NCBI GenBank assembly: GCA_022072455.1
Contig: JAJVHY010000007.1
Coordinates: 62,001-126,000 of the forward strand
Direction: 5' to 3'
DNA length: 64,000 nucleotides
Source of the DNA: Verrucomicrobiia bacterium
GTDB lineage: Bacteria > Verrucomicrobiota > Verrucomicrobiia > Palsa-1439
In this document: piece by piece, positions 1-9,216 of the stretch
Position numbering within the stretch: the stretch's first letter is position 1
How the letters are laid out: every line of letters begins with the position of its first letter
The notes under the pieces: model-generated
The model's input: only the letters and a program-made list of their open reading frames with translations
Database searches by the model: none
What the model was told of the DNA's origin: nothing
Position numbers and translations under genes: made by a program

Positions 1-730
1 ACCCAATCGGATTCCAGCCGAACGCCCGGCTGTTCCGCGCCTGACCGGCGCGGACGACTTGCGGCTCGTGCAATCCGTTATGAACCCCGACAAATGCATC
101 GCGCGACGTGTCGAAACCATCCACTGGTCGCGTACACGCAAACATAGCGTAATGATCACGACGCTCCCGGTATTCCGTCTTGTGATAAATAGCCGAGCCT
201 TCGACCTCCACTTCGCCGATGGAATATGTGCGCTGATAATTCGTCATCTCATTGAGCGCCTCGAACAGACAGAACTCGACGAACGAAAAAAGCGTCAGAC
301 TCTGCGGCTGGCCGGTCGTGTTCCGAACGGTCGTCTTCCAAATTTCGACGTTCTCCCCCGGCGGGATGAAGAACAAGAGTTCCACCTCGATCCCGTTCTT
401 CGCGCCGGTAATCCGCGTATAACCAAGCCCATGCCGGCATTCGAAATGATCGAGCGCGGTCTTGACCGGCTTCCAGCCGGGATTCCAGATAGTGCCGTTG
501 TGATTGATGTAGAGATACCGGCCGCCGACATCCAGCGGCATGTTGTTATACCGATACCGGGTCAACCGCCGGAGTTTCGCATCTTTCCAAAACGTGTACC
601 CGCCGCCGGTATTGGTGCAGAGACCGAAATAGTCGTCCTGCCCGAGATAATTCAACCACGGGAGCGGAGTGTCAGGTCGGGTGATGACATATTCACGCGC
701 GGTATCGTCGAAATGACCGTAGGGATTCAT
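1..730 (-). CDS. GH94 glycoside phosphorylase, N-terminal part (runs off the left edge)
   Basis: Read on the minus strand from an ATG at 730, the frame stays open to the window edge (about 243 residues). It begins MNPYGHFDD and continues with REYVITRPDTPLPW, NYLG, GGYTFWKDAKLRRLTRYRYN and FSFVEFCLFEALNE. These match the N-terminal beta-sandwich of the cellobiose and chitobiose phosphorylase family (GH94, formerly GT36). Family members split a beta-linked disaccharide with phosphate to give a sugar 1-phosphate; the substrate cannot be decided because the catalytic domain is outside the window. The frame is open upstream of the ATG back to a stop near 895, so a longer N-terminus is possible, but family members begin close to the chosen Met. 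The gene is divergent from mreB. Confidence 0.85.
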   Translation of the reverse strand, partial: MNPYGHFDDTAREYVITRPDTPLPWLNYLGQDDYFGLCTNTGGGYTFWKDAKLRRLTRYRYNNMPLDVGGRYLYINHNGTIWNPGWKPVKTALDHFECRHGLGYTRITGAKNGIEVELLFFIPPGENVEIWKTTVRNTTGQPQSLTLFSFVEFCLFEALNEMTNYQRTYSIGEVEVEGSAIYHKTEYRERRDHYAMFACTRPVDGFDTSRDAFVGVHNGLHEPQVVRAGQARNSRAFGWNPIG

Positions 731-968
731 AGAAAGGTGCTTGGTCAAGAACGTACGCCACTCACCTCGGACAACAACCCCGCTCTGGTTCACTTTGTTG
801 AAACGGCGAATCAGCGCCAGTGAACGCGAAATGGCAACTCCCGCCTTGACGCTGTCGCGCCCAAGCTGTACAAGAATCGGCAACCGGAACGGTTAAACAA
901 TTTCAAATGGTGTTGGGGGACAATTTCTTAGCAGGCCCGGGAACGCTCAGGAGGTCGTACCGGGGCAC

Positions 969-2012
969 GTGGACTCGATGTTTGGCAAATTTCTAAATTA
1001 CTTTTCCACCGATATTGGGATCGACCTGGGAACCGCGAATACGCTCGTTTACGTGCGTGATCACGGAATCGTTTTGCGCGAGCCAAGCGTGGTGGCCATT
1101 CAGGCCGGCAGTAACCACGTTCTGGCCGTCGGCGAAGAGGCCAAACGGATGTTAGGGCGCACGCCCGGCAGCATCCAAGCCATTCGCCCCATGAAGGATG
1201 GCGTCATCGCGGATTTTGAAATCACCGAAGCGATGCTCCGCTACTTCATTCAAAAGGTGTACAAGCCGCGTTACGGCGTGAAACCGCGGGTGGTCGTCGC
1301 GGTGCCGAGCGGCATCACCGAAGTCGAAAAACGCGCCGTCAAAGACAGCGCGGAACATGCCGGGGCTCGCAACCCGGTATTTCTCATTGAAGAACCAATG
1401 GCGGCGGCCATTGGCGTTGGGTTGCCGGTGCAAGAGCCGGCAGGCAACATGATCGTAGACATTGGCGGCGGCACAACCGAGGTGGCCATAATCAGCCTCG
1501 CGGGCATCGTGCTCAGCCGCAGCGTGCGGGTGGCAGGAGACGAACTGGACGAAGCCATCGTCCAGTATATGAAGCGCGCTTACAACTTGGACATCGGACC
1601 GCGGATGTCGGAGGACATCAAAATCAAGATCGGCTCGGCGTATCCTCTGGAACAGGAACTGACCATGGAAGTCAAAGGCCGCGACCTCGTCGCGGGCTTG
1701 CCCAAGACCTTGACCGTTACCTCCGAAGAAATCCGTGAAGCGTTGCAGGAACCGATCACGACGATTGTCGAAAGCATTCGGATCACCCTGGAACGTTGCC
1801 CGGCCGAACTCGCCGCCGATCTCGTCGATCGCGGCATCATGATGGCCGGTGGCGGATCATTGATCCGCGGCATCAACAGTCTGATCTCTGAAGAAACAGG
1901 TTTGCCCGTTCACATCGCGGACGATCCCCTCAGTGCCGTGGCCAACGGTACCGGCGTCGTCCTCCAGGAACTCGGCTTCCTCGAAAAGCTCGCGCGGAAC
2001 AATACCGCCTAG
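969..2012 (+). CDS. mreB: Rod-shape actin homologue MreB
   Basis: MreB is an actin-like ATPase that forms membrane-bound filaments and directs lateral cell-wall synthesis. The 347-residue length is normal for the family. The phosphate-1 loop [14 protein letters not shown] lies at the N-terminus and the second phosphate loop [14 protein letters not shown] near residue 165, both typical of MreB. An AGGAGG sequence at 949-954 precedes a GTG at 969; an ATG at 978 (MFGKFLNYF) is an equally family-like start, with a longer gap to the Shine-Dalgarno. It is the first gene of the operon mreB-mreC-mreD-mrdA-rodA. The 238 bases upstream separate it from the divergent GH94 gene and contain no other feature I can support. 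Confidence 0.97.
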   Translation: MDSMFGKFLNYFSTDIGIDLGTANTLVYVRDHGIVLREPSVVAIQAGSNHVLAVGEEAKRMLGRTPGSIQAIRPMKDGVIADFEITEAMLRYFIQKVYKPRYGVKPRVVVAVPSGITEVEKRAVKDSAEHAGARNPVFLIEEPMAAAIGVGLPVQEPAGNMIVDIGGGTTEVAIISLAGIVLSRSVRVAGDELDEAIVQYMKRAYNLDIGPRMSEDIKIKIGSAYPLEQELTMEVKGRDLVAGLPKTLTVTSEEIREALQEPITTIVESIRITLERCPAELAADLVDRGIMMAGGGSLIRGINSLISEETGLPVHIADDPLSAVANGTGVVLQELGFLEKLARNNTA

Positions 2013-2032
2013 TCTCCCACCTCACCACACGC

Positions 2033-2059
2033 GTTGTAGCCGCAGGCTTTAGCCTGCGC
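2033..2059. repeat. REP-like hairpin, single unit with GTAG foot
   Basis: GTTGTAGC is followed by the hairpin CGCAGGCT-tt-AGCCTGCG. The same GTAGC-CGCAGGCT hairpin recurs, reversed, at 48002-48024. It sits 20 bases after the mreB stop and 17 bases before the mreC start. A GTAG foot next to a hairpin is the signature of REP sequences moved by TnpA-REP (RAYT) transposases. No such transposase is in the window. Confidence 0.7.
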
Positions 2060-2076
2060 AAAGATGTGGTTTTTGC

Positions 2077-2841
2077 TTGAAGCGTAGAAATTGGATTGTG
2101 GTCGCGGTGCTGTTGATTGGCTGGATTTTGCTGCTCGGCCAACCTACTGCCGTGTCCACTAAGCTGCGCATGATTTTCGCACAACTGAGCACGCCGTTTG
2201 TTCGACTGGGGGATCACATCCCCACGGTCAAATCCCGCCGCGACCTCGAAGCCCAAAACCGCGACCTGCGCGCTGCCAACACCGACCTCCGCCTCCAAGT
2301 CCAACGCCTGAGCGAACTCAACCGCGAAACCCTCCGCGCCAACCGCCTCAAGGACTACCCCACCCTCCGCACCCTCGGCGCCCGCGTCATCGGCCGCGAC
2401 GCCTCCAACTGGTGGAAGAGCCTCCAAATCGATCGCGGCAGCAACGACGGCCTCCGCGAAAACCTCGCCGTCATCAATGCCGACGGCCTCGTCGGTAAAA
2501 TCATCCACGTCAGCCGGGGCGAAGCCCGCGTCCTACTCCTCACCGACCCCAACTGCAAAGCCAGCGCCCTCCTCCAGGAATCCCGCGAACCCGGCGTCGT
2601 TACCGGCTTGGACAGCCTCGAACCGCGCCTCCAAATCACCTACATCAGCCGGCAAGCCGTCGCCCGCGTCGGCGACCTCGTCATCAGTTCCGGCCTCGGC
2701 GGCGTTTTTCCCAAAGGCATTCCGATCGGTACCGTCCTCAGTGGCCGGCTCAATCCTGAAACCGGCATGTACCACGACCTCGAACTCAAACCCGTCGTCG
2801 ATTTTCGGCGGCTGGAGGAAGTGCTGGTGGTGCTCGAATGA
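2077..2841 (+). CDS. mreC: Rod-shape protein MreC
   Basis: MreC is a bitopic inner-membrane protein whose periplasmic domain links MreB filaments to PBP2 and RodA. The product has 254 residues: a short basic N-terminus, a membrane segment (IVVAVLLIGWILLLG), a coiled coil at about residues 45-85 rich in L, R and N, then the MreC beta-barrel region with GLVGKIIHV and a Gly-rich GLGGVFPKGIPIGTV motif typical of the family. The start is a TTG; no ATG lies at the right place and the basic-plus-membrane N-terminus begins there. The gene overlaps mreD by ATGA. A REP-like hairpin lies between mreB and mreC and could affect mRNA stability or translation of this gene. Confidence 0.93.
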   Translation: MKRRNWIVVAVLLIGWILLLGQPTAVSTKLRMIFAQLSTPFVRLGDHIPTVKSRRDLEAQNRDLRAANTDLRLQVQRLSELNRETLRANRLKDYPTLRTLGARVIGRDASNWWKSLQIDRGSNDGLRENLAVINADGLVGKIIHVSRGEARVLLLTDPNCKASALLQESREPGVVTGLDSLEPRLQITYISRQAVARVGDLVISSGLGGVFPKGIPIGTVLSGRLNPETGMYHDLELKPVVDFRRLEEVLVVLE

Positions 2842-3302
2842 ACTTCCTCCTCCTTCTGGCCACCCTGTTGCTTCTCGCGGCGTTGCAAGTTCGATTACCG
2901 GCGATTCCCTTCGTCGGCATTCACCTCGAATTTCTCCCGGCACTCGTCGCCTATGGCGCGCTCACCCTGAATCTGCCCGGCCTCCTCACGCTTGCGCTGG
3001 CGACCGGCTTCACGCACGACGCACTCTCGGCCGGCCCCTTCGGCGTGACCGGCCTCGTTTACGCCGGCACCGCGCTGCTCCTCCACAACTTCCGGGAAGC
3101 CTTTGACCGCGACTTGCCGGTGTTGCAAATCGGCGCCGGCATTCTCGTCACCCTGACCGGCGCGTTGGCCATCTGGTGCTTTGCCGGCTTCCACTTCAGT
3201 GGGCTTTGGAAACTCGTGTTGCTCGCGCTGCAAGCTGCCGTCATCACACCACTGCTTTTCTTCGGGCTGGACTTCACCCGGTATCAACTGAGGGCGCCAT
3301 GA
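2838..3302 (+). CDS. mreD: Rod-shape protein MreD
   Basis: A small, very hydrophobic 154-residue protein with about five membrane segments, as in MreD, the integral-membrane member of the MreBCD elongasome. Position supports the call as much as sequence: it lies between mreC and the PBP2 gene, overlapping both by four bases (ATGA). MreD families diverge strongly, so the assignment rests on topology, length and synteny. The motif TGFTHDALSAGPFGVTGLVY resembles the conserved central loop of the family. Confidence 0.85.
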   Translation: MNFLLLLATLLLLAALQVRLPAIPFVGIHLEFLPALVAYGALTLNLPGLLTLALATGFTHDALSAGPFGVTGLVYAGTALLLHNFREAFDRDLPVLQIGAGILVTLTGALAIWCFAGFHFSGLWKLVLLALQAAVITPLLFFGLDFTRYQLRAP

Positions 3303-5173
3303 TCATCAGCGCCCCATTCCGCGATCATAATCCCCGGCTCGCCGTGCTGGCCGTCGCCATGCTCGCGGGCTTCGGCTTGCTCTTGTTTGCGCTCTTCCGC
3401 GTCCAAGTCCTCCACGCCGACCGCTATGGCAGCCGGGAAACCGCGCAATCACTGCGCCGCATCCGGTTACCCTCGGCCCGTGGTGAAATTGTGGATCGTG
3501 CCGGCGTCGTTCTCGCCAACAACCGGCCCAGCTACGACATCGCCATCTCCCTCGACCAACTGGGCCGTATCTCGAAGCGTCAAGACGCCGTTCGTATTGC
3601 CGAGGCCAACATCTTTTCCATCAGTCGCGTCCTCAACTTGCCGGTCGCCGTTTCCGACCGCGACGTGCGCAACCACTACGAACGCCGCCGCCCGATCCCG
3701 ATGCCATTGTGGAAAGATTTGCGGACCGACATCGTGGCCGCCTTTGTCGAACGCGCCGGCACGTTGCCCGGCACTGATCTGATCGTGACGCCTGTCCGGC
3801 AATATCCGCACGGTACGCTGGCCGCCCACGCGCTCGGTTTCTGCGGCAAGGCCGAACAAAGCCCCGACGATGACGAGGAGACGTTCTACTACTACCAAGC
3901 CGACACACTCGGCAAACAAGGCGTTGAACGCGCGTTCGATGCTGACCTGCGTGGCGCGCCGGGCGGGCGCACCATCCGCGTCAATCCCGCCGGCATGCGC
4001 GTCGGCAACGTCGGCGACAAACCGGCCGAACGCGGCAACCGACTCGTCCTCACCCTCGACTCCCGCATCCAAAAAATCGCCGAACGCGCGCTCACGCACG
4101 CTCCGTTACCGGCGGGCAAGGAGTTGCGCGGAGCCGCTGTCGTCCTCGATCCGCGCAACGGCGAAATCCTCGCGCTCGCCAGTTTACCGGCGTTCGATCC
4201 GAACCTGTTCAATCCCGGCACGCCCGCCGCCACCATCAATGCCCTGCTCCAAGGCACCGCACATCCGATGCTGAATCGCGCCATCGGTGCCGCCTACGCG
4301 CCGGGCTCGATTTTCAAACCGGTTACGCTTCTGGCCGGCCTTGAAGCCGGCACGGTGCAGATGTCCGATCACGCCGACTGCACCGGTGGGCAACAAATTG
4401 GCAACCGGCGGTTCGGCTGCTGGAACACCCGCGGCCATGGCCGGGTGGATGCGTTCATGGCGATGATGCAATCGTGCGATGTCTGGTATTACCAGGAAGG
4501 CATGCAGATGGGCGTTGACTGGATCGCGCGGGTCGCGACCGAATTCGGACTCGGGCGGCCGACCGGTCTGGACTACGCGCGTGACAAAGCCGGCCTCGTT
4601 CCCACCCCCGACTGGAAACGTACGACGCAAGGCGAACGGTGGTGGGACGGCGATACCGCCCAACTTTCCATCGGCCAAAGTTTTCTGCTCGCCTCGCCGC
4701 TGCAAATGGCGAATGTCGCCGCCACGTTGGCCAACGGCGGCCAACGGTACCGGCCATTTATTGCCCAACGCATCGAAACACCGGACGGCCAAGTCGTCCA
4801 CCAAACGCCGACGGCAGTCCTGAATCGGTTGAGCGCCAAGCCACAGAATGTTGCGTTGGTCCGGCAAACCATGCTCCAAGCTGTTGAATCGTCCCAAGGT
4901 ACCGGCCATCATGCCGGCGTCCCCGGCCTCCGCGTCGCCGGCAAGACGGGAACGGCGGAGTTCGATCTGCGCGAGGATGGCCGGACACGGCGCATCAACC
5001 GGGCGTGGTTCATCGGTTTCGCGCCGTACGACAATCCGGCCATCGCGATGGCGGTGTTGATCGAGGACGGCGTTAGCGGCGGGCACACGGCGGCGCCGGT
5101 CGCGGGCGAGATCATGGCCGGCATTTTCAAACGGCCGTGGACGAAAACCGGTGGAGGTGCGTATGCCGATTAA
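3299..5173 (+). CDS. mrdA: Penicillin-binding protein 2, elongation transpeptidase
   Basis: Class B penicillin-binding protein that cross-links new peptidoglycan during elongation, partnered by RodA. Length 624 residues. An N-terminal anchor (LAVLAVAMLAGFGLLLFALF, about residues 14-33) is followed by the pedestal domain and then the transpeptidase domain. The active-site serine is in SIFK (Ser337), SCD supplies the SxN-like motif, and KTGTAEF is the third motif. The start at 3299 overlaps the mreD stop by ATGA; the frame is open further upstream but that part lies inside mreD. The 3' end overlaps rodA by 11 bases, suggesting translational coupling. Confidence 0.96.
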   Translation: MIISAPFRDHNPRLAVLAVAMLAGFGLLLFALFRVQVLHADRYGSRETAQSLRRIRLPSARGEIVDRAGVVLANNRPSYDIAISLDQLGRISKRQDAVRIAEANIFSISRVLNLPVAVSDRDVRNHYERRRPIPMPLWKDLRTDIVAAFVERAGTLPGTDLIVTPVRQYPHGTLAAHALGFCGKAEQSPDDDEETFYYYQADTLGKQGVERAFDADLRGAPGGRTIRVNPAGMRVGNVGDKPAERGNRLVLTLDSRIQKIAERALTHAPLPAGKELRGAAVVLDPRNGEILALASLPAFDPNLFNPGTPAATINALLQGTAHPMLNRAIGAAYAPGSIFKPVTLLAGLEAGTVQMSDHADCTGGQQIGNRRFGCWNTRGHGRVDAFMAMMQSCDVWYYQEGMQMGVDWIARVATEFGLGRPTGLDYARDKAGLVPTPDWKRTTQGERWWDGDTAQLSIGQSFLLASPLQMANVAATLANGGQRYRPFIAQRIETPDGQVVHQTPTAVLNRLSAKPQNVALVRQTMLQAVESSQGTGHHAGVPGLRVAGKTGTAEFDLREDGRTRRINRAWFIGFAPYDNPAIAMAVLIEDGVSGGHTAAPVAGEIMAGIFKRPWTKTGGGAYAD

Positions 5174-6278
5174 GCGGTACCTCGACCAGTTGAAACGGAT
5201 GCATGGGCTGTTGACGTTCGCGATGGTGGTGTTGATCGTGGGCAGCGTGGCGTTCATCTACAGCGCGTCGTACCGGGGGCCGGATGCGCCAATGCCGTCG
5301 TTGTATAAATGGCAGGTGGTTTGGTTCAGCCTCGGGTTGGCGTTGTATCTCGTGGTGGCATTGGTGGATTACCGGCTGGTGTGCCAGTGGGCGGCGGTGT
5401 GGTATGCGCTGGCGATTGGGTTGTTGCTGTTGGTGTTGCTGGTCGGCAAGAGCGTGCACGGCTCGAAATCGTGGCTCGGGTTTGGCGGGTTCGGCATTCA
5501 GCCGGCAGAGTTCGCGAAGCTGGCGGCGATCACCGCGTTGTCGTACTACCTGTTTCACCGGACGCAACAACAACGCCGGCAATGGGCGACGTTGCTCGGG
5601 GCGATGGCGTTGGTGGGCTTGCCGGTGTTGTTGATTCTGGCGCAGCCGGATTTGGGTTCAGCGATGGTCTTGCTGCCGATTTGTTTTGGGCTATTGTTCG
5701 TTGCCGGCGTGAAAGTGAAACATTTGATTGTGGTGGCATTGATTGGTCTCGCCCTGTTGCCAGTGGCGTGGTGGCAATTGAAGCCGTACCAGAAGGCGCG
5801 GCTCACCAATTTTCTGCACCCCGAACGCGATCCGATCAATACCGGCTGGAATCTCAATCAGTCGTTGATCGCCGTCGGCACCGGCGGGTGGACTGGCAAA
5901 GGCTACCTGCAGGGGACGCAGAATCAGCTCGGTTACATGCCGCGGCCGGTCACGCCGAGTGACTTTTTGTTCACGGTCATCGCGGAGGAGAAGGGTTTTG
6001 TCGGCAGTGTGTGTGTGGTGGGATTGTATGTGGTCATTTTGTTTTCTGGCCTGCGGATCGCCGCGGAGGCGCGCGACCGCTTGGGAATGCTGTTAGCCAC
6101 AGGCGTGGTGGCGATGCTGTTTTTTCACGTCTTCATTAACGTGGGCATGACCATCGGCTTGATGCCGATTACCGGCTTGCCCCTACCATTGCTCAGCTAC
6201 GGCGGTTCGTTCGTGTTGGCCAGCATGACCGCGCTGGGGCTGTTGCAGAACGTCTGGATCCACAGGAGGGTCTATTAA
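5163..6278 (+). CDS. rodA: SEDS glycosyltransferase RodA
   Basis: RodA polymerises lipid II into glycan strands in the elongation complex with PBP2. The 371-residue product has about ten membrane segments. It shows the SEDS signatures QPAEFAKLAAI, LILAQPDLGSAMVLLP, a long extracytoplasmic loop with NLNQSLIAVG and GTQNQLGYMPRPVTPSDFLF, and the C-terminal LPLLSYGGS. The ATG at 5163 has GGAGG at 5153-5157 and lies inside the end of mrdA; a GTG at 5151 would give four extra residues and is less likely. It is the last elongasome gene; rng follows four bases later. Confidence 0.96.
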   Translation: MPIKRYLDQLKRMHGLLTFAMVVLIVGSVAFIYSASYRGPDAPMPSLYKWQVVWFSLGLALYLVVALVDYRLVCQWAAVWYALAIGLLLLVLLVGKSVHGSKSWLGFGGFGIQPAEFAKLAAITALSYYLFHRTQQQRRQWATLLGAMALVGLPVLLILAQPDLGSAMVLLPICFGLLFVAGVKVKHLIVVALIGLALLPVAWWQLKPYQKARLTNFLHPERDPINTGWNLNQSLIAVGTGGWTGKGYLQGTQNQLGYMPRPVTPSDFLFTVIAEEKGFVGSVCVVGLYVVILFSGLRIAAEARDRLGMLLATGVVAMLFFHVFINVGMTIGLMPITGLPLPLLSYGGSFVLASMTALGLLQNVWIHRRVY

Positions 6279-6282
6279 AGTC

Positions 6283-7890
6283 ATGGAAATCGTCAAACAA
6301 ATCGTCCGCAAAACCGAGGAACTCCTCGCGCGGCGGCGGAAGCAGTTCAATAAAGAAATCATCGTCAACGCCGAAGCGCTCGAAAATCGCGTCGCGATCA
6401 TGGAGAACGGCATGCTCGAGGAGTTCACCATCGAGCGCACGAGCGAAAAGCAGATCGTCGCCAGTATCTTCAAGGGCAAGATCAAGAATCTCGAACCCGG
6501 CTTGAAAGCCGCATTCGTGGACATCGGCTTCGAGAAAAACGCGTTCCTGCACTACTGGGACATCATCCCTGAGTCGCTCGACCAGCGCGTGGATTTGATC
6601 GAGACACCGAAGAACCAGCCGCAGAAACCGCAAAAGAAAATCAGCCAAAACGACATCCCGCGCCTCTACCCGCCCGGCACCGAAGTCATCGTGCAAGTCG
6701 TCAAAGGCCCGATCGGCACCAAAGGCCCGCGCATCACGACCAACATCAGCATCCCCGGCCGCTTCCTCGTGTTGATGCCCTACAACCCCCAACGCGGCAT
6801 CTCGCGCAAAATCGAAAACGACAAGGAACGCCGCCGCATCAAGGATATCGTCGCCAACCTCAGCATCCCGGAAGGTATGGGCGTCATCGTCCGCACCGTC
6901 GGCGAGAACCAGAAGAAGCGTTACTTCATCCGCGACCTGGAGATTCTCCTCCGCACCTGGAAACAGGTCGAAGAGAAAATCAAAAGCCAACCGGCCCCAT
7001 CGTGCGTCTTCCAAGAACCCGACCTCATCGAGCGCACCGTGCGCGACTTCCTCACCGAGGAAGTCGACCGGATCCTGGTCGATCACGAACCGTCCTTCGA
7101 GCGCATCCGCGACATGATCGGCCAAATCAGCCGCCTCAGTCGCGGCCGCGTCCGCCTCTACACCGAGCCCACACCGATCTTCACGAAGTTCAACGTCGAG
7201 AAACAGATCGAGAACGCCTTCCGCCGGCAAGTCTGGCTCAAGAGCGGCGGCTACATCTGCATTGATGAAACCGAAGCCCTCGTTGCAATTGACGTCAATA
7301 CCGGCCGCCACAAATCCCAGAAGGATTTGGAGACCACGATTGTTCAAACCAACCTCGAAGCTGCCGAAGAAATCTGCCGGCAAATGCGGTTGCGAAACAT
7401 CGGCGGCCTCCTCGTCATTGACTTCATTGACATGCGTAGCCGGAGCGACCAACAGAAAGTCCTCAACAAAGTCCGCGACGGTGTCCGCCGCGACAAAGCC
7501 AAGACTCGCATTCTCCCCATCTCGCAACTCGGCCTAATGGAAATGACCCGGCAACGCCACAGCGAAAGTATGGTCAGCGCAGTCTACGAGGATTGCCCCA
7601 ACTGCAAAGGCAAAGGCATGGTCAAGAGCGCACTCTCGATGTCCGTCGAAATCCAGCGTAAGATCAGCGAAGTCCTCCGCCGCCTCCGCGAACAAGGCCG
7701 GACCGACCAACCGCACATCCGCATCTACGTCCACCCCGAAGTCCTCAACCGGCTGCGCACCGAGGACGAAGCATTGCTCATCGAACTGGAAAAGAAGCTC
7801 TCCGGCAAATTGAGTTTCCGCGCCGACCCAACGTTCCACTTCGAACAATTCAAAGTCACCGACGCCATCACCGGTCAGGACTTGGGATGA
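6283..7890 (+). CDS. rng: Ribonuclease E/G family endoribonuclease
   Basis: Single-strand-specific endoribonuclease of the RNase G/E family, acting in rRNA maturation and mRNA turnover. At 535 residues it is the size of RNase G, without the long C-terminal scaffold of RNase E. An S1-type RNA-binding region lies at about residues 35-130 (KIKNLEPGLKAAFVDIGFEK). The DNase I-like catalytic segment has the two metal-binding aspartates in ALVAIDVNTG and LLVIDFIDM. The Zn-link CPNCKGKG near residue 440 serves dimerisation. It follows rodA by four bases and overlaps larB by ATGA, so it is probably co-transcribed with both. Confidence 0.95.
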   Translation: MEIVKQIVRKTEELLARRRKQFNKEIIVNAEALENRVAIMENGMLEEFTIERTSEKQIVASIFKGKIKNLEPGLKAAFVDIGFEKNAFLHYWDIIPESLDQRVDLIETPKNQPQKPQKKISQNDIPRLYPPGTEVIVQVVKGPIGTKGPRITTNISIPGRFLVLMPYNPQRGISRKIENDKERRRIKDIVANLSIPEGMGVIVRTVGENQKKRYFIRDLEILLRTWKQVEEKIKSQPAPSCVFQEPDLIERTVRDFLTEEVDRILVDHEPSFERIRDMIGQISRLSRGRVRLYTEPTPIFTKFNVEKQIENAFRRQVWLKSGGYICIDETEALVAIDVNTGRHKSQKDLETTIVQTNLEAAEEICRQMRLRNIGGLLVIDFIDMRSRSDQQKVLNKVRDGVRRDKAKTRILPISQLGLMEMTRQRHSESMVSAVYEDCPNCKGKGMVKSALSMSVEIQRKISEVLRRLREQGRTDQPHIRIYVHPEVLNRLRTEDEALLIELEKKLSGKLSFRADPTFHFEQFKVTDAITGQDLG

Positions 7891-8642
7891 ACGAAGCCAA
7901 ACTCAACCAGCTACTGAACGACGTGCGCAGCGGCAAAAAGCCGATCGCACACGCTGTCCGGCAACTCAAGTCCTACGCGATTCACGACCTCGATTTTGCC
8001 CGCGTGGATGGCCACCGCACCTTGCGCAAAGGCTTCCCGGAAGTCATCTACTGCGAAGGCAAAACCCCGGCCCAAGTCGCCAAGATTGCCGGCACCATCG
8101 TTAAACACAACGACAACCTGCTCGCCACGCGCGCCAGCCAAGAGACTTACCGGGCCGTCAAACGAGTGCTCCATCGCGCCAAATATCACGAAGCCGCGCG
8201 GTGCATTACCGTTGTTCGCAAGCCGGCTCCAAAACGTACCGGTACCGTCGCCGTCCTCTGTGCCGGCACGACCGATATCCCGGTTGCTGAAGAAGCCGTC
8301 GTCACCGCCGAGATCATGGGCAACAAGGTCAAGCGCTACTACGACGTCGGCGTCGCCGGCCTCCATCGTCTCATGGCCGTAAACCACGAACTCCTCGACG
8401 CCAACGTCCTCATCGTCGTCGCCGGCATGGAAGGCGCACTCCCCAGCGTCGTCGGCGGCTTGGTGGACAAGCCGGTAATCGCCGTTCCATCTTCAGTCGG
8501 CTACGGCGCGAGTTTCGGCGGCATCGCTGCCCTGCTGGCGATGCTAAACTCCTGCGCCAGCGGAATCACAGTCGTGAACATCAACAACGGCTTCGGCGCC
8601 GGCTACGCCGCGAGTCTCATTAACCATCTCAGCCAATCGTGA
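7887..8642 (+). CDS. larB: LarB, pyridinium-3,5-biscarboxylic acid mononucleotide synthase
   Basis: LarB carboxylates and hydrolyses nicotinic acid adenine dinucleotide in the first step of nickel-pincer nucleotide cofactor synthesis, the cofactor of lactate racemase and related enzymes. The 251-residue protein has the PurE-like C-terminal half: VAVLCAGTTDIPVAEEA, then VVAGMEGALPSVVGGLV and PSSVGYGASFGGIAALL. The N-terminal half carries GFPEVIYCEGKTP. larC lies about 1.1 kb downstream instead of adjacent because foreign genes intervene. Neither larE nor a larA-like racemase is in the window. Confidence 0.95.
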   Translation: MNEAKLNQLLNDVRSGKKPIAHAVRQLKSYAIHDLDFARVDGHRTLRKGFPEVIYCEGKTPAQVAKIAGTIVKHNDNLLATRASQETYRAVKRVLHRAKYHEAARCITVVRKPAPKRTGTVAVLCAGTTDIPVAEEAVVTAEIMGNKVKRYYDVGVAGLHRLMAVNHELLDANVLIVVAGMEGALPSVVGGLVDKPVIAVPSSVGYGASFGGIAALLAMLNSCASGITVVNINNGFGAGYAASLINHLSQS

Positions 8643-9100
8643 AGCAGAATCTGTTAATTGCCCTGCTTTCTCTTTGTTTAGTGGGGTGCCACGGAAAAAC
8701 ATTCAATTCCGACGAGCCATACTCTAAGGTCAGAGATGGCATTCGATCTTACTACCTACATAAGTACCCCGAGTTTGCCGAGCTTGTTGTCCTACAAGAT
8801 CAACGAGCCGCAACTCCAGAATTGCTTAAGAGAATCGGAAAGTTACATGAGCTCAGTCCCGTGAAGGAACGGGTGAACTCCTTTCCCGACGGCCCTCCCG
8901 TCACCTTTATTGAATGCAACGAATCGTCAAAGACAATGCTCTCTGTCGCCACGCTTAACCTCTATGCAAGCAAAGATGGAACGTGCCGACTTGTCGTCGA
9001 CGTTGACACACAGCCAAAGAAACCAGGCGTCGCCTATTCGACTTTGCCACCCATCTCCGAGGAGGATATATTGAAATTCGTGACGACGGCAAACAAATGA
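8639..9100 (+). CDS. Putative lipoprotein of unknown function inserted between larB and larC
   Basis: A 153-residue protein with an N-terminal lipoprotein signal (MKQNLLIALLSLCLVGC, lipobox LVGC, lipidation at Cys17). I recognise no domain. A GTG start at 8639 overlaps the larB stop (GTGA). The gene is visibly richer in A and T than larB, with codons such as TTA, TCT and AGA that its neighbours avoid, which suggests recent acquisition. Its stop codon overlaps the first ATG of a degenerate larC copy. Secretion is predicted only from the signal sequence. Confidence 0.7.
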   Translation: MKQNLLIALLSLCLVGCHGKTFNSDEPYSKVRDGIRSYYLHKYPEFAELVVLQDQRAATPELLKRIGKLHELSPVKERVNSFPDGPPVTFIECNESSKTMLSVATLNLYASKDGTCRLVVDVDTQPKKPGVAYSTLPPISEEDILKFVTTANK

Positions 9101-9177
9101 AACTCCTCTATCTCGACTGTTTTACCGGCATCAGCGGCGACGTGTTTCTCGGCGTGCCGGAGTTCGCCCATAGATAA
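9097..9177 (+). pseudogene. Degenerate duplicate of the larC 5' end
   Basis: The first roughly 50 bases nearly duplicate the start of intact larC at 9743: both read ATGAAACTCCTCTATCTCG and continue with a handful of substitutions. The translation [19 protein letters not shown] parallels LarC's [19 protein letters not shown]. Similarity is then lost, apparently through a small internal deletion, and the frame ends at TAA 9175-9177. Together with 9743 this makes a direct repeat flanking the toxin-antitoxin genes. Confidence 0.85.
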
Positions 9178-9216
9178 ATTGCATCCGACAATTGAACACG
9201 CTATGTTTACCGCGTC

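Noticed and set aside
59-823. Long plus-strand open frame of 254 codons
   Set aside because: It is antisense to the GH94 reading frame, which shows clear family motifs; the plus-strand translation has no recognisable domain.
3176-3298. Longer start for PBP2 (and similarly long upstream frames for ftsA, ftsQ, ftsI, ftsW, rsmH, obgE, metG and metH)
   Set aside because: The extra codons lie inside the preceding gene or lack family similarity; the chosen starts match homologues and often form ATGA overlaps.
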